Below are positions 1-7,112 of a stretch of 19,465 nt of DNA, in pieces. Within the stretch, counting starts at the first letter, position 1, and each line of letters starts with the position of its first letter. The translations under genes and the position numbers were made by a program. Source of the stretch: M55B112 sp040880545 (GTDB lineage Bacteria > Bacteroidota > Bacteroidia > Bacteroidales > GCA-2748055); assembly GCA_040880545.1 (NCBI GenBank), contig JBBDIE010000131.1:1-19465 (forward strand). Direction: 5' to 3'. A model generated the notes under the pieces. The model was not told where the DNA came from and did not search any database. It was given only the letters and a program-made list of their open reading frames with translations.

Positions 1-258
1 GACAGTGCGCTGATGATCCGGAATATTGAGCGGGTGCCCGTTCGGAAGGATGTTGGACGGGATGTCGGGAATGCTGTTGGGAATGCTTCTGGTATGCAGG
101 CTGTCGGAAAGCAGGCTGGCGGGAGCAGGGCGAACGGGGGTATGGCGAACGGGGGATTGCAATTCAGGAGCGGAGGTGGAATTACAGGGCACAGTGAGGC
201 TGAGTCGGAGTACCGGGAGATGATTGAGAAGGTGTATGTGCCAATTATCAGGGTTTAG
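1..258 (+). CDS. pabB: Aminodeoxychorismate/anthranilate synthase component I (PabB-like), 3' end only
   Basis: Only the last 85 codons are present; the gene is open at the left edge and stops with TAG at 256-258. The tail FRSGGGIT...SEYREMIEKVYVP matches the C-terminal end of the chorismate-binding fold of Bacteroidetes PabB proteins, and DSALMIRNIE fits the strand just before it. PabB aminates chorismate to 4-amino-4-deoxychorismate for folate synthesis in the cytoplasm. The next gene is a PabC-like lyase, which supports PabB over TrpE. Odd: between the two conserved segments, where I would expect only a few residues, lie about 43 Gly/Ala/Asn-rich residues made of short tandem repeats (see the repeat entry). 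The remaining sequence is too short to exclude another chorismate-binding enzyme. Confidence 0.75.
   Translation, partial: DSALMIRNIERVPVRKDVGRDVGNAVGNASGMQAVGKQAGGSRANGGMANGGLQFRSGGGITGHSEAESEYREMIEKVYVPIIRV
97..156 (+). repeat. Degenerate 15-bp in-frame minisatellite inside pabB
   Basis: Four 15-bp units in phase with the codons (97-111, 112-126, 127-141, 142-156) encode QAVGK, QAGGS, RANGG and MANGG. GCAGGCTG recurs at 96-103 and 111-118; GGCGAACGGGGG recurs at 129-140 and 144-155. Just upstream, near 67-90, a 12-bp unit GGGAATGCTnnT occurs twice, encoding GNAV and GNAS. Seen directly; the expansion history is inference. Confidence 0.75.
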
Positions 259-303
259 GCATATTCTGTATCTGCCTTGGGATAACATTGACAGATTCTA
301 ATA

Positions 304-335
304 AGGTATGTTTAATATTACGAGGTATGTTTAAT
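304..335 (+). repeat. 13-bp direct repeat in the pabB-pabC spacer
   Basis: AGGTATGTTTAAT occurs at 304-316 and again at 323-335, a 19-bp period. It lies in the 190-bp AT-rich spacer between the pabB stop and the pabC start. Such a spacer is long for two genes of one pathway and may hold a promoter for pabC, but I see no convincing promoter match. Function unknown. Confidence 0.5.
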
Positions 336-448
336 GTCAATTTCTGTTTGAAATTTAATCTATCACTTCTATCGCAGTTTTTTCTTTCCCGGGGATCGAA
401 AGCCTGGTTTTTTCAAGCGTTTACGAATTCGCATAACTATAAAATAAT

Positions 449-1063
449 ATGTTCCCATTGTTTGAAGCCATAAAGATCATTGATGGAGTACCACAGCATC
501 CTGACTGGCACCAGGCCAGGATGGATGACTCCTTTCTGCGCTATTTCGGGCGTCCGGGAGCGCCGTTATTGGCGCGTGTGCTGAAGGTACCCGTTGAGTT
601 CAGAAAGGGAATTGTGAAATGCCGGTTTTTGTATGACCGTACCACAACTGCGATGGAGTTTGCAGAATATGTTCCAAAGCGGGTACGTACATTGCAGCTG
701 GTGACCGGCGATCACCTGGAGTATTCGATGAAGTTCACCGACCGTTATGCGCTGGAAGAGTTGCTGAAACAGAAGGGATCTTGTGATGATATTCTTATCG
801 TGCGTAATGGCAGAATAACCGACACATCCTACACCAATATTGTTTTGTTTAACGGCGAACGGTGGGTCACGCCTATTTACCCGCTGCTTGCAGGCACCGG
901 CCGGAACAGGTTGATCAGTGAGGGACGCATTGCCGAGGCAGATATCACAGTGGAGAATCTCCGGTACTACAAATCCTTCAGACTGATCAATGCCATGCTT
1001 GGGTTTGACGAGCAGGAGGAGTTGCCGGTGGACCTGATAATGAAAAAATCCTTTTATCTTTGA
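449..1063 (+). CDS. pabC: Aminotransferase class IV, PabC-like 4-amino-4-deoxychorismate lyase
   Basis: 204 aa, short for the family, as is usual for the Bacteroidetes form. PabC uses PLP to split 4-amino-4-deoxychorismate into p-aminobenzoate and pyruvate. Visible marks: Lys95 in EYSMKFTDR as the likely Schiff-base lysine, ITDTSYTNIVLF as the class IV motif (positions about 128-139), and a late PLLAGTGRNRLI segment that contacts the cofactor phosphate in this fold. The ATG at 449 opens directly with MFPLFEAIKIIDG, the normal N-terminus for this subfamily. It follows the PabB-like gene after 190 bp, and the HEPN gene begins 19 nt after its stop. A branched-chain or D-amino acid aminotransferase is possible from fold alone, but the neighbour and the short length favour PabC. 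Confidence 0.85.
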   Translation: MFPLFEAIKIIDGVPQHPDWHQARMDDSFLRYFGRPGAPLLARVLKVPVEFRKGIVKCRFLYDRTTTAMEFAEYVPKRVRTLQLVTGDHLEYSMKFTDRYALEELLKQKGSCDDILIVRNGRITDTSYTNIVLFNGERWVTPIYPLLAGTGRNRLISEGRIAEADITVENLRYYKSFRLINAMLGFDEQEELPVDLIMKKSFYL

Positions 1064-1267
1064 TAGGTATAAACACTTTACTGTGGACGAAAAATCAAAA
1101 TATTGGCTTGAACTATCAGATTATGATCTTGAAACAGCTTTTGCAATGTTGGATAGCAAAAGATATTTGTATGTTGGATATATGTGTCATCAGACTATCG
1201 AGAAAATTTTCAAGGCTTATTTCACAGCTCTATGGTCCGAGACAGCACCTTATTCTCACAGTTTATC

Positions 1268-1275
1268 CTACTTAG
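1268..1275 (+). repeat. Left 8-bp direct repeat (CTACTTAG), probable target-site duplication
   Basis: CTACTTAG at the left junction of the palindromic insertion, identical to 1427-1434. Joining the two copies restores the HEPN frame, which is what a target-site duplication would do. Confidence 0.7.
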
Positions 1276-1426
1276 TGGCTGCAAGAAAACTCCATTTTCT
1301 GCGTTACGCTTGTCTGAAAACTCGTCATTTACGATTAGTAAACTCCTCATTTTCAGACTTCGCAAGCCTTGAAAATGAAGTCTTCTTACTAGCCACCGGC
1401 AAAAAGACTTAGTTTTCTTTCGAGCA
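1276..1426. mobile_element. Imperfect long palindrome, non-autonomous MITE-like insertion
   Basis: About 150 bp with no real coding capacity. The arms pair over most of 1276-1397: GTGGCT (1276-1280 with the preceding base) against AGCCAC (1392-1397); CATTTTC against GAAAATG; GTCTGAAAA against TTTTCAGAC; and TTTAC against GTAAA, around a small loop near 1333. The arms are imperfect, so the element looks aged or tolerant of change. A further ~30 nt on the right (CGGCAAAAAGACTTAG...) have no partner on the left. The element has no transposase and would need one supplied elsewhere. Together with the 8-bp flanking repeats it behaves like a MITE or a large REP-type palindrome. The family is unassigned. 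Confidence 0.75.
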
Positions 1427-1434
1427 CTACTTAG
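1427..1434 (+). repeat. Right 8-bp direct repeat (CTACTTAG), probable target-site duplication
   Basis: Second copy of CTACTTAG at the right junction. From here the HEPN frame continues as YLAKKGEFYEEF, in the same phase as the part before the insertion. Confidence 0.7.
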
Positions 1435-1606
1435 CAAAAAAGGGTGAGTTTTATGAGGAATTCACAGAAGACCAAAAAGACTTTATTGATCAGGTTGAGC
1501 CCTTAAATATTGAGGCAAGGTATCCATCCCATAAGGATAGATTGTTAAAGGGTCTAACCCATGAAAAATGTAAAGATATTATTGAGCAAACAAAGGAATT
1601 GCAGCA

Positions 1607-1909
1607 ATGGATAAAGGAGAAGCTATTATAAAAGTAAGGCAATACAAGGTATTGTTAGGGAAGCATTTTAAGCTTGAGGCCGTTTATCTGTTTGGTTCTT
1701 ATGCAAAAGAGACAAACATGGAAGACAGTGACATAGATGTGGCGATTGTTGTGAATGATATTCCCGGAGACTTCTTTGCTGTGAACCCGCTTTTATGGAA
1801 ACTAAGAAGAGAAATTGACGATAGAATTGAACCGATTCTGATTGAAAAAAATAATGATACATTAGGCTTCCTGGATGAGATTAAGAGGAATGGAATTGAA
1901 ATAGCCTGA
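1607..1909 (+). CDS. MNT-type minimal nucleotidyltransferase (antitoxin of a HEPN/MNT pair)
   Basis: 100 aa. It has the pol-beta superfamily signature Gly30-Ser31 followed by Asp42 and Asp44 (GSYAKETNMEDSDIDVAIV), the metal-binding core of minimal nucleotidyltransferases; the third carboxylate probably lies in DDRIEPIL. In HEPN/MNT systems this protein neutralises the HEPN partner, in studied cases by transferring AMP to it. The start at 1607 overlaps the last 25 nt of the HEPN gene, the usual arrangement for translationally coupled pairs. The HEPN partner is broken here, so this antitoxin is orphaned at its own locus, though it could act on another HEPN protein. No frame damage is visible in the MNT gene. 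Confidence 0.88.
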   Translation: MDKGEAIIKVRQYKVLLGKHFKLEAVYLFGSYAKETNMEDSDIDVAIVVNDIPGDFFAVNPLLWKLRREIDDRIEPILIEKNNDTLGFLDEIKRNGIEIA

Positions 1910-1991
1910 ATTACAATTAATAATCCATGTTTTAACTGGATATGACGGATAATTCATACCTTTATTACCAGTATAACTTTACCATGAACCT

Positions 1992-2978
1992 ATGCAAAAA
2001 AATACTTTTATAATCTTTGTAATCCTGGCTGCTCTGTTAAGTAGTTGCAATCAGAAGCCGGAAGACAACGATGACAGGATCGCCGTGATCCTGGATACCG
2101 ATGCCAACAATGAGCTGGACGACCAGCATGCCATCGCCTACATGCTGAAGAACCTGGATGTATTCAACCTGTTGGGAATTACGGTAAATACAACATACAA
2201 TGGAGGGCTTATCCAGCAACATTATGATGAGGCCATGCGGGTATTGACTCTGTTTAATGAACAGGAGAATATCCAGGTAAAGCGCGGGGCGGACAAATCT
2301 TTTGCAGAGATCAGGGGAAGCCTTGGGTCCGGGCAGTTCGACGGAGCAGAGGCGGTGAATTTTATCATTCAGCAGGCGGCGCAATTTGAGAATCATGAGC
2401 TGGTATTACTGCCTATCGGCAAGCTTACCAACATTGCCCTTGCATTGGAAAAGGAACCTTCCATTGCCAACCGGATCAGGATTGTCTGGCTGGGATCCAA
2501 TTATCCTGGACCGGGGGAATACAACCTGGAGAATGATACTTCGGCATTATCGTACATTCTGGCCAGCGATGTTCCTTTTGAAATGGTTACGGTGAGCTAC
2601 GGTCGGGCAACGGGTACCTGGGCCATTCTTGTTTCCCTGGAGGAGATCGAAACGATGATGCCGGGGAAAGGGCCGGTGATAGGTGGCACAATTACCGGGC
2701 GCCACGGAGGAGAATTCAATAATTTTGGCGCTTATGCAATTAATTTATTTCAGCATATTGACCTTTATGATGATCCGCCCAGCAGGTCGTTGTATGACCT
2801 GGCTGCAGCGGCCATTCTTAAAAATCCAGCGTGGGCAGAATCCAGACTGGTCCGTGGTCCGCGATACGATACAACCGGCTGGGTCGAACATCCCGGCAGT
2901 GAACGACAGGTACTACTTTGGGAAAATTTTGAAAGGGACAGCATTGTGGCCGACCTTTTTAATTCACTCGGCAAGTAA
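1992..2978 (+). CDS. Nucleoside hydrolase family lipoprotein (IUNH, PF01156)
   Basis: 328 aa. The N-terminus FVILAALLSSC is a lipoprotein signal with the lipidated Cys at 19, followed by an acidic stretch (KPEDNDD), so the enzyme is envelope-anchored rather than cytoplasmic. The Ca-binding nucleoside hydrolase signature follows at 33-50 as VILDTDANNELDDQHAIAY. The domain continues with GAxAVNFII-like and LPIGKLTNIALAL segments. The family hydrolyses the N-glycosidic bond of nucleosides or related ribosides. Odd: the late motif normally written HD is YD here (Tyr268-Asp269 in SLYDLAAAAI), so the catalytic His of classical inosine-uridine hydrolases is replaced while the Asp ligand stays. The substrate cannot be read from sequence. 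The gene stands alone; 83 nt separate it from the MNT gene. Confidence 0.85.
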   Translation: MQKNTFIIFVILAALLSSCNQKPEDNDDRIAVILDTDANNELDDQHAIAYMLKNLDVFNLLGITVNTTYNGGLIQQHYDEAMRVLTLFNEQENIQVKRGADKSFAEIRGSLGSGQFDGAEAVNFIIQQAAQFENHELVLLPIGKLTNIALALEKEPSIANRIRIVWLGSNYPGPGEYNLENDTSALSYILASDVPFEMVTVSYGRATGTWAILVSLEEIETMMPGKGPVIGGTITGRHGGEFNNFGAYAINLFQHIDLYDDPPSRSLYDLAAAAILKNPAWAESRLVRGPRYDTTGWVEHPGSERQVLLWENFERDSIVADLFNSLGK

Positions 2979-2992
2979 TTTACCCTGTTCAG

Positions 2993-3092
2993 NNNNNNNN
3001 NNNNNNNNNNNNNNNNNNNNNNNNNNNNNNNNNNNNNNNNNNNNNNNNNNNNNNNNNNNNNNNNNNNNNNNNNNNNNNNNNNNNNNNNNNNN
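2993..3092. other. Assembly gap of exactly 100 N
   Basis: The run of 100 N is a conventional scaffolding spacer of unknown true length. The 8 bases just before it (2985-2992) and just after it (3093-3100) are both CTGTTCAG, which suggests that the two contigs may overlap by a few bases. It falls between the convergent nucleoside hydrolase and hemY genes and interrupts neither. Confidence 0.97.
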
Positions 3093-3149
3093 CTGTTCAG
3101 GCACTGTGACGACTCCAGCTTGTTGTCTCAGGTACCAGAAAAGAGTTGT

Positions 3150-4532
3150 TTACCCATGCTGTTCTCCGATTATCTTTTGAGCAATGGCATACCCCTGTTT
3201 CACACGGTCGGCCATGCCGATACCATCCCTGATATTCCCTGCCAGAATCAATCCGGGGAACTGCGATTCAATTTTCTCTATGGCAACCAGTCTCTCTCCG
3301 GTACTCTTTTCATACTGGGGGATCGCATGTTCATACCGGTATATATCCATGAGATCCGGTAAGGTTTCACCTGTATTTAATGTTTCCTGTATCTCCTTCA
3401 GGGCCAAATCTCTGATCCTGTCATCCTCCAGTTCAAAATATTCCGGATGCCGCATTCCTCCTATGAATACAGATAAAATGGCTCCCCCTTCAGGAGCCCT
3501 TCCCTGAAAAATGGAAGAAGTAAACAGGATTCCCAATGCTTCTCTTTTTTCTCCTGACGGGATGAGACCCCCAAAAGCTTCCAAAGGTAAACCTTGCCAC
3601 TTCCTGTACGCTGCCACCACCTGGATCACCTTCGCGTAACGGAGATTCTTCAACGTTATGGCATCTTCCGGATCAATGAATTGAATATTTTTAAGCATTG
3701 GTACATTTCCTGTGGTGGAAATTAAATAATCTGATTCAATGGAAAATTCTTTGCCTTCCCGACTGAAACTGCATTGGTAACGTTTTTCTGAATAGGTTAC
3801 CGAGAGCCCGGAAGAACCGGTGTGGATATGTTCACTGCCAATGACCTCTGCGATGGCATCCGTAAGCGACTGCAATCCACCTTTTACTGAGAAGACTTCC
3901 CTGGTGACTCGTTTCTCAAGTTCACTTTTTGGTTCTTTTCTTTTTTTCATTGCCCCACCGATGAAGCTGCCGTACGTCTGCTCTAGCCTGTAAAGCTTTG
4001 GCAGTGCAAATTGGGTAACCAGCCTCTCCGGATCCCCGGCATAAATGCCTGAAATGAACGGATCCACCGCATATTCCAGATAACTCTTACCCATCCTGCG
4101 TTTTACCAGGTGTGCCACTGATTCATACGGATCTGTCCCCCTTTTTCTGAATGGTTCACCCAGGAGCCTGAGTTTGTCTCCAAATGAAAAGAGGGGCGTT
4201 CCAATGGCTGAAATCAATCCGGAGGGAAGCGCGTGCCATCTTCCTTTTTTCCATATCCAACGCTGCTTACCCTTCTGATTGGCAAATTCGGGAGTACATC
4301 GATCTCCCAGTTCATCAAACAGTTGCACCAGTTCCGGGGTCGAATATACACCAGTATTCGGGCCTGTTTCATAGATGAAATCCTCTTTTTTGACGGTCCT
4401 GATCACACCACCAACCCGGGTTTCCTTTTCAATGATTCTTACCCGTTTCCCTTCTTTTACCAGGAAGAAGGCAGTTGTAAGGCCTGTCAACCCAGCACCA
4501 ATGACGGTAACATCTGCATCCTTTTTTTCCAT
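3150..4532 (-). CDS. hemY: Protoporphyrinogen oxidase, HemY-type FAD enzyme
   Basis: 460 aa; catalyses six-electron oxidation of protoporphyrinogen IX to protoporphyrin IX. The Rossmann FAD motif VIGAGLTGLTTAFFL sits at residues 10-24 (GxGxxG at 12-17) with the ribose-binding Glu at 35, followed by GGVIRT. The C-terminal FAD segment GNIRDGIGMADRVKQG is typical of the family. Length agrees with bacterial HemY (about 450-480 aa). The ATG at 4532 lies 2 nt after the hemN stop (TAACCATG), so it is the last gene of the operon. HemY enzymes usually pass electrons to O2, yet the preceding gene is the O2-independent HemN; a different electron acceptor may be used. Other possibilities are a CgoX-like coproporphyrinogen oxidase activity or, less likely, another flavin amine oxidase. 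Bacteroidetes annotations often name this gene hemG. Confidence 0.9.
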   Translation of the reverse strand: MEKKDADVTVIGAGLTGLTTAFFLVKEGKRVRIIEKETRVGGVIRTVKKEDFIYETGPNTGVYSTPELVQLFDELGDRCTPEFANQKGKQRWIWKKGRWHALPSGLISAIGTPLFSFGDKLRLLGEPFRKRGTDPYESVAHLVKRRMGKSYLEYAVDPFISGIYAGDPERLVTQFALPKLYRLEQTYGSFIGGAMKKRKEPKSELEKRVTREVFSVKGGLQSLTDAIAEVIGSEHIHTGSSGLSVTYSEKRYQCSFSREGKEFSIESDYLISTTGNVPMLKNIQFIDPEDAITLKNLRYAKVIQVVAAYRKWQGLPLEAFGGLIPSGEKREALGILFTSSIFQGRAPEGGAILSVFIGGMRHPEYFELEDDRIRDLALKEIQETLNTGETLPDLMDIYRYEHAIPQYEKSTGERLVAIEKIESQFPGLILAGNIRDGIGMADRVKQGYAIAQKIIGEQHG

Positions 4533-4534
4533 GG

Positions 4535-5908
4535 TTATACTGATTTGGAGTATTTGTTAACCTGCTCCTTGTATGCCGGATCAAATGTAGCAGCTATGTT
4601 CCTGATGTACATGGAGCCCGCATCCGTGATAACCAGACCATTATCTGTACTTTCTATCAGCCCGTCTTTTTCCAGTTCGACCAGTTCTTTCGGATCGTGT
4701 TTAAGCACTTTCTTCAGTTCAGCAGGCGTTATTTCAAAAAAGGAAGCCAGCTGGTTCCAATCCAGAATTTTGTTGCACATCAACCGGGTTATGGTCTCCC
4801 TGATAATAATCTGCTCATCGCTGACCCGAAGTCCCTTTTCCACGGGCAACCTGTTATTGTTTATCTCATGTATGTACTTTTCCATGGATTTGGTGTTCTG
4901 TACATAAGCCTTTTCAAATTGGCTGATGGAAGTGACCCCGAATGCATATACCTGTCCGGTAGTTTCCCTGGTACAGTACCCCTGGAAATTCCGGTGCAAC
5001 TGTTTGTTTTGCAAGGCAAGGCTGAGTTCATCATCTTTTTTTACAAAATGGTCAAGGCCAATAGGTTGGTATCCTGCAGAGACCAGGATGTTGTAGCCTG
5101 CACCGAACATGGCTGATTTCTCCTCTGGTCCCGGTAATCCTCGTTTTTCAAGTATCTGCTGATGTTTTTTCAGCCAGGGGACATGTGCATAGGAGAAGGT
5201 TACCAGCCTGTCGGGCTGTAATCCTGCAGCTTTTTCAATAGTTGAGGAGAAGCTTTTTACGGTTTGTCCCGGTAGTCCGTAAATAAAGTCGAGGTTGATG
5301 GCAGCTTTGGGGTTGGCCTTCCTCACATATTCCATGAGTGCGGAGACCGGCATGGCACTTGGTTCCCGGTTTACAAGTTTGAGTACCGTTTCATCGAAGT
5401 CCTGTATACCGAAGCTAAACCTGTTAAAGCCGGCGTTATTAAGTGCATCCAGGTATTCGTGATCGAGGTAGGCAGGGTTGGTTTCAATGGCGATTTCAGC
5501 ATCCGGTGAAAAGGTGAATTTTGACCGGAACAGGTCAATGATCTCCTGCAACATTTCAACAGGGATAGCATTGGGGGTACCTCCCCCGAAATGAAGCTGT
5601 GTAACCTTACGCCTGTCATCCAGGTATTTTTCAGTAAGCAGGATCTCCTTTTTAAGTGCTTCCATATACATCTCAACCTCGCTGGTGGTTTTCAGCTTGC
5701 AAACGTTGCACCCACAATAGAAGCAGATCTTTTTACAAAAAGGGATATGTACATAGAGGGCAATATGGTCCGGCTTCCAGTTATTTGATTTCCCGATCAG
5801 TTCAATCTGTTCAGCTGAGGTAATTTCCTCGTTAAAATAGTTTGCCGGAGGATAGCTGGTATATCTTGGAACCGGTTTATTATATTTTTCAAGTAATCTG
5901 TTTTCCAT
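4535..5908 (-). CDS. hemN: Oxygen-independent coproporphyrinogen III oxidase, radical SAM
   Basis: 457 aa from the chosen start, the same length as E. coli HemN. It decarboxylates coproporphyrinogen III to protoporphyrinogen IX using S-adenosylmethionine and a 4Fe-4S cluster in the cytoplasm. Cluster cysteines are Cys58, Cys62 and Cys65 with the family's fourth Cys67 (HIPFCKKICFYCGC). HemN-specific features, as opposed to HemW, are the N-terminal PRYTSYP segment, GLDHFVKKDDELS and RNFQGYCT. I prefer the ATG at 5908 (MENRLLEKYNKPVPRYTSYP), which aligns with the E. coli start; an in-frame ATG at 5938 would add MPYQKKRTIK. Either way the start overlaps the end of the upstream permease gene, and hemY follows after 2 nt, so the genes are likely co-transcribed and translationally coupled. 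Confidence 0.94.
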   Translation of the reverse strand: MENRLLEKYNKPVPRYTSYPPANYFNEEITSAEQIELIGKSNNWKPDHIALYVHIPFCKKICFYCGCNVCKLKTTSEVEMYMEALKKEILLTEKYLDDRRKVTQLHFGGGTPNAIPVEMLQEIIDLFRSKFTFSPDAEIAIETNPAYLDHEYLDALNNAGFNRFSFGIQDFDETVLKLVNREPSAMPVSALMEYVRKANPKAAINLDFIYGLPGQTVKSFSSTIEKAAGLQPDRLVTFSYAHVPWLKKHQQILEKRGLPGPEEKSAMFGAGYNILVSAGYQPIGLDHFVKKDDELSLALQNKQLHRNFQGYCTRETTGQVYAFGVTSISQFEKAYVQNTKSMEKYIHEINNNRLPVEKGLRVSDEQIIIRETITRLMCNKILDWNQLASFFEITPAELKKVLKHDPKELVELEKDGLIESTDNGLVITDAGSMYIRNIAATFDPAYKEQVNKYSKSV

Positions 5909-7112
5909 TTTTATCGTTCTTTTTTTTTGGTATGGCATACATTACCACCATCAATGTCAGTATACCCATTAATATCTCTGCACCGAACAATCCCCTGTAG
6001 CCGATCATGCCAGCTACTTTCCCGCTCAATATAGCGACAATCATGCTGCCGACATGGGTAATGACGATCTGAATTGTAAAATCTGTTCCTGCTGAACCGG
6101 GCCGGACCACGTCCATGGAAGTGGTGTAGATGATGACAGCGGAAGATCCGTATGCAGCCCAAACCAGGCATATTCCTGCATAGATCTGTCCAAGGGACGG
6201 GGTACCTGCGGCGATTATCCAGAAGTAGAAAGCCACCATGATATTTATAGTGGCCAGAATGATAATAGCCCGGTTCCGGCCTGTTTTCTTAATGAGAATT
6301 CCCGACAGCAGCGCGCTGGCAGTTGCCACCCCTGTACCCACGATTCCAGCCATGAAGCCAATCTGCTTGATATTGTAACCCAGATCCACCAGAAATGGTT
6401 TGAGCATGGTCAGAATCCCGATAAATCCTGAGTAGAAAAGGAACAGGAGCAGTATCCGTTTTGGAATACCCGGGACACGGAAGAAGCGGGCAACTTCCGG
6501 TATATTGAGTCTGTACCCCCGGCGTTTTTCAATGGTTCGGTTTATTTTATATAAGCGTAATGGTATAAGTGCGAAGAGCACAAAGCCTGCCAGCATGAAC
6601 AGGAAGACCGACCAGCCAAAGAAACTGTAAGCGATCAGCAGCACTCCGGTACCGATAAGCGCGCCAACAAAGCTTCCTGCTGTTTGCATACTATTTCCAA
6701 GGCCACGTTCATCCGGATCAAGGATCAGGATAGAAAACGCATCGGTGGCTATGTCCTGGGTGGCAGAGGCTGTAAATGCCACCACCATTAAAACTACGAT
6801 TAACTTAAAATCAGTTTCAAGGCTCAGAAAGGCAATACTACAGATCACGACTGCATAAAAGAGCTCTGAGAATACAATCCACTTTTTGAGGTCCTTTGAG
6901 GTCCTGGAGTTATTATCGATCATTGGCGCCCAGAGAAACTTGATTATCCAGGGAAGTTTAACCAGCTGTAATAACCCAATGGATTCCAGAGAATAATTCT
7001 CCTGTCGCATGATCACAGGAACCACGGTGGAGAAAAAACTCATGGGTACAGATTGTGCAATGTACAAACTAAAGAGGGTGGGGAACTTCGTCCAGTTTTT
7101 CGATTCAGCCAT
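5889..7112 (-). CDS. MFS permease, AmpG / RhtX-FptX-like (PAT branch)
   Basis: 407 aa, predicted inner-membrane protein with about 12 hydrophobic segments and basic loops between them; the C-terminus PKKKNDKNGKQ is cytoplasmic by charge. The segment ASATQDIATDAFSI after the fourth helix resembles the QDI-xxDA motif of the AmpG/acetyl-CoA transporter branch, which also contains the single-component siderophore permeases RhtX and FptX. Its ATG overlaps the stop of the TonB-receptor gene by one base (TGATG at 7114-7110), and hemN starts within its 3' end. Placed directly after an outer-membrane receptor, it most likely moves the same imported compound across the inner membrane, in place of an ABC importer. 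The substrate (siderophore, haem, porphyrin or a muropeptide) is not readable from sequence; the neighbours favour a porphyrin or iron compound. Confidence 0.82.
   Translation of the reverse strand: MAESKNWTKFPTLFSLYIAQSVPMSFFSTVVPVIMRQENYSLESIGLLQLVKLPWIIKFLWAPMIDNNSRTSKDLKKWIVFSELFYAVVICSIAFLSLETDFKLIVVLMVVAFTASATQDIATDAFSILILDPDERGLGNSMQTAGSFVGALIGTGVLLIAYSFFGWSVFLFMLAGFVLFALIPLRLYKINRTIEKRRGYRLNIPEVARFFRVPGIPKRILLLFLFYSGFIGILTMLKPFLVDLGYNIKQIGFMAGIVGTGVATASALLSGILIKKTGRNRAIIILATINIMVAFYFWIIAAGTPSLGQIYAGICLVWAAYGSSAVIIYTTSMDVVRPGSAGTDFTIQIVITHVGSMIVAILSGKVAGMIGYRGLFGAEILMGILTLMVVMYAIPKKKNDKNGKQIT

Larger units (their letters stand above)
1083..1631 (+). pseudogene. HEPN-domain protein (toxin-like), disrupted by a palindromic insertion
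   Basis: A GTG start at 1083 begins a HEPN reading frame (KYWLELSDYDLETA, then RYLYVGYMCHQTIEKIFKAYF). It runs into unrelated sequence after HSLSYL and stops at TAG 1410-1412. The missing C-terminal half lies downstream in the same frame at 1427-1631: YLAKKGEFYEEF, then NIEARYPSHKDRLLKGL, ending in TAA at 1629. Removing 159 nt (one copy of CTACTTAG plus the 151 nt between the copies) restores ...SHSLSYLAKKGEFYEEF... and a 129-aa protein, the usual size of a minimal HEPN protein (PF05168). HEPN proteins of such pairs are often RNases paired with an MNT nucleotidyltransferase antitoxin; here the MNT gene overlaps the end by 25 nt. I infer loss of function of the HEPN protein, unless a truncated N-terminal half has some role. 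Confidence 0.85.

Noticed and set aside
288..473. Plus-strand frame in the pabB-pabC spacer
   Set aside because: AT-rich spacer composition, overlaps the real pabC start, no recognisable protein features.
1222..1437. Minus-strand frame spanning the palindrome (71 codons)
   Set aside because: It is the reverse reading of the palindromic insertion, with no domain features; arises from the repeat itself.
1925..1943. Possible terminator after the MNT gene (ATCCA ... TGGAT)
   Set aside because: Only a 5-bp AT-rich stem and no run of T after it; not distinguishable from chance.
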